From contig NZ_VRUA01000010.1 in NCBI RefSeq assembly GCF_008017535.1, positions 1 to 64,000 on the forward strand: a DNA stretch of 64,000 nt, written 5' to 3'. Numbering within the stretch: the first letter of the stretch is position 1; each line of letters starts with the position of its first letter. The notes under the pieces were generated by a model. That model was given only the letters and a program-made list of their open reading frames with translations, was not told the DNA's origin and ran no database searches. Positions 60,150 through 64,000 of this stretch are shown here, one piece after another. Source of the DNA: Ottowia flava (GTDB lineage: Bacteria > Pseudomonadota > Gammaproteobacteria > Burkholderiales > Burkholderiaceae_C). A program made the position numbers and the translations under genes.

Positions 60150-60303
60150 CGGGCGGATCGCGAACCCGTGGCGGCGAAGCCCGCCACCCCAGCGAACGCC
60201 GTTGCCGGACCTGCGCCGGCAACTGGCGTTGTCCCCCCTCCCGCAGCGCGCAGCGCGAAGAGAGAGGGGGGAAGGCGCGTCAGCGCCTCAGGGGGGAGCC
60301 CCA
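60150..60303. repeat. R2 GC-rich repeat downstream of the TctC gene
   Basis: Contains GTTGCCGGACCTGCGCCGGC, GTCCCCCC, CGCGAAGAGAGAGG and GGCGCGTCAGCGCC, then CTCAGGGGGGAGCC, the same ordered blocks as at 54120-54268. Lies directly after the tctC stop inside the hpa operon. Confidence 0.65.
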
Positions 60304-61287
60304 TCATTCCGCCGTAATCCCCGCCTTGCGGATCACCTCGGCATAACGCGCGATCTCGCTGCGGATGAAGTCGGCGAACTGCGCCGGCGTGCCCGACTTG
60401 GCGGCGATGCCGCCCTTCTTGAAGGCTTCGACCACCGTGGGCGTCTGCATGGCCTGGTTCACGGCCGCGTTCATGCGCTGCACGATCTCGTCGGGCACAC
60501 CCGCGGGGGCGAGCAGGCCGTTCCACGAGTTCGACACGACGTCCACGCCTTGCTCCGCCAGTGTCGGGATGTTGGGGGCGTACACCGAACGCTTGGCCGT
60601 GGCCATGCCGATGGCCACCAGCTTGCCGGCCTCGACGTGGCCGCGGAATTCGGGCCAGTTGCCGAACATCATCGACACCTGACCGCCCAACAAATCGTTC
60701 AAGGCCGGCGCCTGGCCTTTGTAGGGCACGTGCACCAGGTCGAGCCCCAGCTGGCTGTTGAGCATCTCGCCCGCCAGGTGCGCCGAGGTGCCCTGGCCGA
60801 ACGAGGCGTAGCTGAGCTTCTTGCCGGCCTTGGCCTGCGCCACGATGTCGGCCACGCTTTTCAGGCCGCTGGCGGGGTAGGTGGCGAGCACGTGCTCGGA
60901 CAAGCCCATCAGCGCCACCGGGCGCAGGTCCTTGAGGGTGTCGTAGGGCAGTTTTTTGAGCAGCGTCTGGTTGACCGTGAAGCTGTTGGCCACCGTGACG
61001 AAGCTGTAGCCATCGGGCGCCGCCTTGGCCACGCTGTCCACCCCGATCACCGTGCCGGCGCCGGGCTTGTTCTCCACGACGATGGGCTGACCCAGGATCT
61101 TGCTGGTCTCGGCCGCGACGAGGCGCGTGACGAAATCGGTCGTGCCACCCGGCGTGAAGGGCACGACGATGCGCAAGGGTTTGCTCGGCCACGTGCCTTG
61201 CGCCTGCGCGCTGGCCAGCCACGGCAGCGCGGCGGCGGCCGCACCGGCTTGCAACACATGACGGCGGGTGATGGCGGTCGGGTTCAT
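60304..61287 (-). CDS. TctC/Bug-family periplasmic binding protein in the hpa operon
   Basis: 327 residues. Signal peptide with twin arginine (ITRRHVLQAGAAAAALPWL, cleaved near SAQAQ). Bug motifs: LRIVVPFTPGGTTDFVTRLV, VENKPGAGTVIGVDSVAKAA, HVPYKGQAPALNDLLGGQVS. Its place between hpaE and hpaD suggests it binds an aromatic acid such as hydroxyphenylacetate or a ring-cleavage intermediate; no TctAB permease is adjacent. It resembles the TctC at 24274 in fold only. Confidence 0.9.
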   Translation of the reverse strand: MNPTAITRRHVLQAGAAAAALPWLASAQAQGTWPSKPLRIVVPFTPGGTTDFVTRLVAAETSKILGQPIVVENKPGAGTVIGVDSVAKAAPDGYSFVTVANSFTVNQTLLKKLPYDTLKDLRPVALMGLSEHVLATYPASGLKSVADIVAQAKAGKKLSYASFGQGTSAHLAGEMLNSQLGLDLVHVPYKGQAPALNDLLGGQVSMMFGNWPEFRGHVEAGKLVAIGMATAKRSVYAPNIPTLAEQGVDVVSNSWNGLLAPAGVPDEIVQRMNAAVNQAMQTPTVVEAFKKGGIAAKSGTPAQFADFIRSEIARYAEVIRKAGITAE

Positions 61288-61331
61288 GGGGTTCTCCTGG
61301 TACTGCTGGAAATGGAAAGGCGCGTCTGGAC

Positions 61332-62801
61332 TCAGACGCCCCAGTGCGGAATGTGGTGCGAACCCATCGACACGGCCACGTTCTTGGGCTCCAGAAACAC
61401 CTCATAGCTCCAGGTGCCGCCTTCGCGCCCGGTACCGCTGGCCTTGGTGCCGCCGAAGGGCTGGCGCAGGTCGCGCACGTTCTGGCTGTTGACGAAGCAC
61501 ATGCCCGCCTCGATGGCGGAGGCCACGCGGTGGGCGCGGCCGATGTTCTCGCTCCAGACGTAGCTGGACAGGCCGTACTCGATGTCGTTGGCCTTCTGGA
61601 TGGCGTCCGCCTCGTCCTTGAACGGGATCAGGCAGGCCACCGGGCCGAAGATTTCTTCCTGCGCGATGCGCATCCGGTTGTCCACGTCGGCAAACACCGT
61701 GGGCCAGACAAAGTTGCCCTTGGCCACGTGCGCGGGCAGTTCCGCCGCGTAGGACGGCCGGTCGATGCCGCCGCACAGCAGGGTCGCACCTTCCTTGGGC
61801 CCCAGGTCGATGTAGCTGCGCACCTTGGACAGGTGGCCCTGGCTGATCATCGGGCCGATGATGGTCTTCTCGTCCTGCGGGTCGCCCACCACGATCTTCT
61901 TCGCCCGTTCAGCGAACCTGGCGGCAAAGTCGGCGTAGATGCTTTGCTGCACCAGGATGCGGCTGCCGGCGGTGCAGCGCTCGCCGTTGTTGCTGAAGAT
62001 CATGAACACGGCGGCATCCAGCGCGCGGTCGAGGTCGGCGTCGTCAAAAATGACGAAGGGCGACTTGCCGCCCAGCTCCATGCTGAACTTCTTCAGGCCC
62101 GCGGTCTTGACGATGCGGTTGCCCGTGGCGGTCGAGCCGGTGAAGCTGATGGCGCGCACGTCGGGGTGCGCGCACAGGGGCTCGCCCGCTTCCTTGCCGT
62201 AGCCGTGCACGACGTTGAGCACGCCGGCCGGAATGCCCGCCTCCAGCGCCAGCTCGCCCAGGCGTGCCGCGGTCAGTGGCGACAGCTCGCTCATCTTGAG
62301 GACCGCCGTGTTGCCGAAGGCCAGGCAGGGCGCGACCTTCCAGGTGGCGGTCATGAAAGGCACGTTCCACGGGCTGATCAGCGCGCACACGCCCACCGGG
62401 TGGAACAGCGTGTAGTTCAGGTGCGTGGGCGTGGGGTAGGTGTGGCCGTCCACCCGCGTGCACATCTCGGCGAAGTAGCTGAAGTTGTCGGCCGCGCGCG
62501 GCACGAGCTGCTTGCCCGTCTGGCTGATGGTCTGGCCGGTGTCATCGGTTTCGGTCTTGGCGATCTCGGGCACATGCTTCGCGATCAGCTCGCCCAGGGC
62601 GCGGATCTTCTTGGCGCGCTCGGTCGCGGGCAGGCCGGCCCACGCCGGAAACGCGGCCTTGGCGGCGGCCACGGCCGCGTGCATTTCGGCTTCGCCTCCG
62701 GCGGCCACTTCGGCCAGCACGGCTTGCGTGGCGGGGTTCACGGTTTCGAAATAGGTGTCGCTCGCGACCGCCTTTCCGTCAATCAGATGATCAATTTTCA
62801 T
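61332..62801 (-). CDS. hpaE: 5-carboxymethyl-2-hydroxymuconate semialdehyde dehydrogenase
   Basis: 489-residue NAD-dependent aldehyde dehydrogenase. It oxidises the ring-cleavage semialdehyde to CHM. Catalytic glutamate E242 in SMELGGKSPFVIF and cysteine C276 in NNGERCTAGSR; NAD motif FTGSTATGNRIV; LISPWNVPFMTATWK; EEIFGPVACLIPF. The ATG at 62801 lies inside an R1 copy 12 bp after hpaG2. Confidence 0.95.
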   Translation of the reverse strand: MKIDHLIDGKAVASDTYFETVNPATQAVLAEVAAGGEAEMHAAVAAAKAAFPAWAGLPATERAKKIRALGELIAKHVPEIAKTETDDTGQTISQTGKQLVPRAADNFSYFAEMCTRVDGHTYPTPTHLNYTLFHPVGVCALISPWNVPFMTATWKVAPCLAFGNTAVLKMSELSPLTAARLGELALEAGIPAGVLNVVHGYGKEAGEPLCAHPDVRAISFTGSTATGNRIVKTAGLKKFSMELGGKSPFVIFDDADLDRALDAAVFMIFSNNGERCTAGSRILVQQSIYADFAARFAERAKKIVVGDPQDEKTIIGPMISQGHLSKVRSYIDLGPKEGATLLCGGIDRPSYAAELPAHVAKGNFVWPTVFADVDNRMRIAQEEIFGPVACLIPFKDEADAIQKANDIEYGLSSYVWSENIGRAHRVASAIEAGMCFVNSQNVRDLRQPFGGTKASGTGREGGTWSYEVFLEPKNVAVSMGSHHIPHWGV

Positions 62802-62850
62802 AGCTGCTCGCGCTTATTGGGCCTGGGCTAGCGCCCGATTTGGTTCAGAA
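62793..62850 (+). repeat. R1 repeat at the hpaG2-hpaE junction
   Basis: Plus strand reads TTTTCATAGCTGCTCGCGC then GGCCTGGGCTAGCGCCCGA, TTTGGTTCAGAAAC. On the minus strand it encodes the last 11 or so residues and TAA of hpaG2 and the start codon of hpaE. Confidence 0.8.
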
Positions 62851-63611
62851 ACGATGGTGTTGTGCAGGGCGCCGATGCCCTCGATCTCGCAGACCACTTC
62901 GCTGCCCACCGGGCAATTGACCACGCCGTCCGGCGTGCCGGTCAGGATGAGGTCGCCGGGGTACAGCGTCATGAAGCTGCTGAAGTACTCGATCAGCGTG
63001 GCCACGTCGAACACCATGTCGGCCGTCGTGCCCTGCTGCGTGACCTGGCCGTTCACCGTGGTGCGCAGCGCCAGGCGCATGGGGTCGGCCACGTCGGCCG
63101 CGTCCACCAGCCAGGGGCCGATGGGCGTGCAGGTGGCGCGGTTCTTCACGCGCAGGTTGGGGCGGTACCAGTTTTCCAGGTAGTCGCGGATGGCGTAGTC
63201 GTTGGCCACGGTGTAGCCGCGCACGTAGTCGTAAGCGTCGCCCTTTTTCACGCGGCGCGCCTCGCGGCCGATGACCACGGCCAGCTCGCACTCGTAGTGC
63301 ATGTTCTCGACGCCATCCGGCCGCACGGTGCGCGCGCGGTGGCCGATCAGCGACGAGGCGCTTTTGGCGAACGCCAGCGGCTCCTCGGGCGGCTTGAAAG
63401 CCAGCTCGCGCGCGTGGTCGGCGTAGTTGATCGCCAGCGCCAGCACGCTGCGCGGGCGGTGCGGCGGCGTGGGCGTGAGCGGCGGCAGCCAGACCACGTC
63501 GTCAAAACCGACGCGCTGGCCGCGCAGGCCGGGCGTGAGCAGTTGCAGTTGTCCGTCCACGGCCACGGCGTCGTGCACGGCGCCAGACCAGGCGATGCGC
63601 GCATGTTTCAT
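62814..63611 (-). CDS. hpaG2: Homoprotocatechuate catabolism isomerase/decarboxylase, C-terminal-type subunit
   Basis: 265 residues of the FAH fold equivalent to the C-terminal half of E. coli HpaG. It acts on CHM-derived 5-oxopent-3-ene-1,2,5-tricarboxylate (decarboxylation/isomerisation). Metal site: MHYECELAVVIGREARRV with GYTVANDYAIRDYLE; then GPWLVDAADVADPMRL and GDLILTGTPDGVVNCPVG. The last residues (EPNRALAQAQ) are R1-derived. The ATG overlaps the hpaG1 stop by 4 bp, so the two act as a split HpaG. Confidence 0.93.
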   Translation of the reverse strand: MKHARIAWSGAVHDAVAVDGQLQLLTPGLRGQRVGFDDVVWLPPLTPTPPHRPRSVLALAINYADHARELAFKPPEEPLAFAKSASSLIGHRARTVRPDGVENMHYECELAVVIGREARRVKKGDAYDYVRGYTVANDYAIRDYLENWYRPNLRVKNRATCTPIGPWLVDAADVADPMRLALRTTVNGQVTQQGTTADMVFDVATLIEYFSSFMTLYPGDLILTGTPDGVVNCPVGSEVVCEIEGIGALHNTIVSEPNRALAQAQ

Positions 63612-64000
63612 GTGGCCTCCTGTGCCAGCGTGTGGACCAGCGGCGCGAAGCCGGGCGAGCTGATCTCGATGCGGTCACCCGCCTTGGCGCGCGGGCGCGT
63701 GCCGTCCGCCAAGCAGTCGGTGCCGACCATCAGCACATCGCCCGGCTCCAGCGCCATGAACTCGGCCACGTCGGCGAGCAAGGTGGCGGCATCGCGCACC
63801 AGGCTGGCGAGGGAGACGGTTTGCACGGTGCTGCCGTTGATCTTGACGTCCAGGGCGATCGCGCCGACGTCGGCGAGCTTGGCCAAGGGACGCAGGGCCG
63901 GGCCGCAAACCAGAAAGCCGTCGCGGTTGCGATAGCGCAGCGCGGGGCGGTAATAGCTGTCGTGCGGCAGGCTCAGGTCGCTGAGCAGCACGCAACCTGC
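63608..64000 (-). CDS. hpaG1: Homoprotocatechuate catabolism isomerase/decarboxylase, N-terminal-type subunit (truncated by window edge)
   Basis: The last 130 or so codons are visible; the start lies beyond 64000. The FAH-fold segment has CVLLSDLSLPHDSYYRPALR, DGFLVCGPALRPLAKLADVG and EFMALEPGDVLMVGTDCLA, matching the N-terminal half of HpaG. TGA overlaps the hpaG2 ATG. It is the first gene of the hpa operon seen here; the promoter, regulator and any hpaBC monooxygenase genes are outside the window. Confidence 0.9.
   Translation of the reverse strand, partial: AGCVLLSDLSLPHDSYYRPALRYRNRDGFLVCGPALRPLAKLADVGAIALDVKINGSTVQTVSLASLVRDAATLLADVAEFMALEPGDVLMVGTDCLADGTRPRAKAGDRIEISSPGFAPLVHTLAQEAT

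Overview
The window reads as chromosomal sequence of a high-GC betaproteobacterium of the order Burkholderiales, most like the family Comamonadaceae. The pointers are the tRNA-Tyr/Gly/Thr-tuf unit, apaG-rpe-gph-trp neighbours, two TctC (Bug) type periplasmic binding proteins, DUF3567 and DUF3348/DUF802/DUF2894 genes, and many short dispersed repeats of a kind I associate with that family. I see no insertion sequence, prophage or CRISPR array. Family names are from recognition of the sequences; no searches were run.

Layout. 1-600: minus-strand tRNA-Tyr, tRNA-Gly, tRNA-Thr and the first codons of tuf. 860-7220: tryptophan genes on the minus strand (trpE, trpG, trpD, a 47-residue membrane ORF, trpC), interrupted by a threonine aldolase and a LysE exporter, with a possible leader peptide in front of trpE. 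7380-11460: transglutaminase-like protein, chalcone-isomerase-like protein, M14-family deacylase, gph and a periplasmic DsrE protein. 11650-16390: a four-gene operon encoding a MotA/ExbB-type channel with a very long tail (DUF802), a MotB/OmpA partner, and flanking DUF3348 and DUF2894 proteins; this resembles the ZorA-ZorB motor pair without the Zorya effectors. 16490-24250: rpe and apaG (divergent), the membrane protein called Gcr, a CPA2 antiporter, YbdK ligase, a glutamine amidotransferase and thiL. 24270-29790: a TctC/FAH pair, DUF3108, DUF3567, a ChaN-like lipoprotein and a YXWGXW protein. 29960-38160: a BC-BCCP-CT fused acyl-CoA carboxylase, an ABC binding protein, an acyl-CoA ligase and a TetR regulator with a double operator, then purU. 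38190-45180: yggS, pilT-pilU, an NAD-binding dehydrogenase, the dolP-diaA-yraN unit and divergent rsmI. 45280-51580: a LuxR-type response regulator, two paralogous hybrid histidine kinases and a surface protein with an IPTL-CTERM-like tail. 51610-56220: a SpmA/SpmB-type membrane protein, a UPF0149/SEC-C protein, an EamA transporter and a ketopantoate-reductase-like protein. 56250-64000: a meta-cleavage homoprotocatechuate (hpa) operon with split hpaG1/hpaG2, E, D, F, H, I, an embedded TctC gene and a class II aldolase.

Two features stand out. The first is the ZorAB-like motor operon at 11650-16386: pore-type threonines are visible in the channel subunit and the ion-binding aspartate in the partner. 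The second is a dispersed repeat of about 55-65 bp (called R1 here), seen in some 21 copies. Besides lying between genes it occurs in frame inside trpG, lysE, thiL, chaN, the carboxylase, yggS and hpaF. It also supplies or abuts stop codons (rpe, pilT, dolP, the second kinase, the class II aldolase, the FAH protein, hpaG2) and probable Shine-Dalgarno sites or starts (yraN, panE, the SpmAB gene, hpaE). Several genes also have a -10-like hexamer only 6-8 nt before the ATG and no Shine-Dalgarno, which suggests leaderless transcripts.
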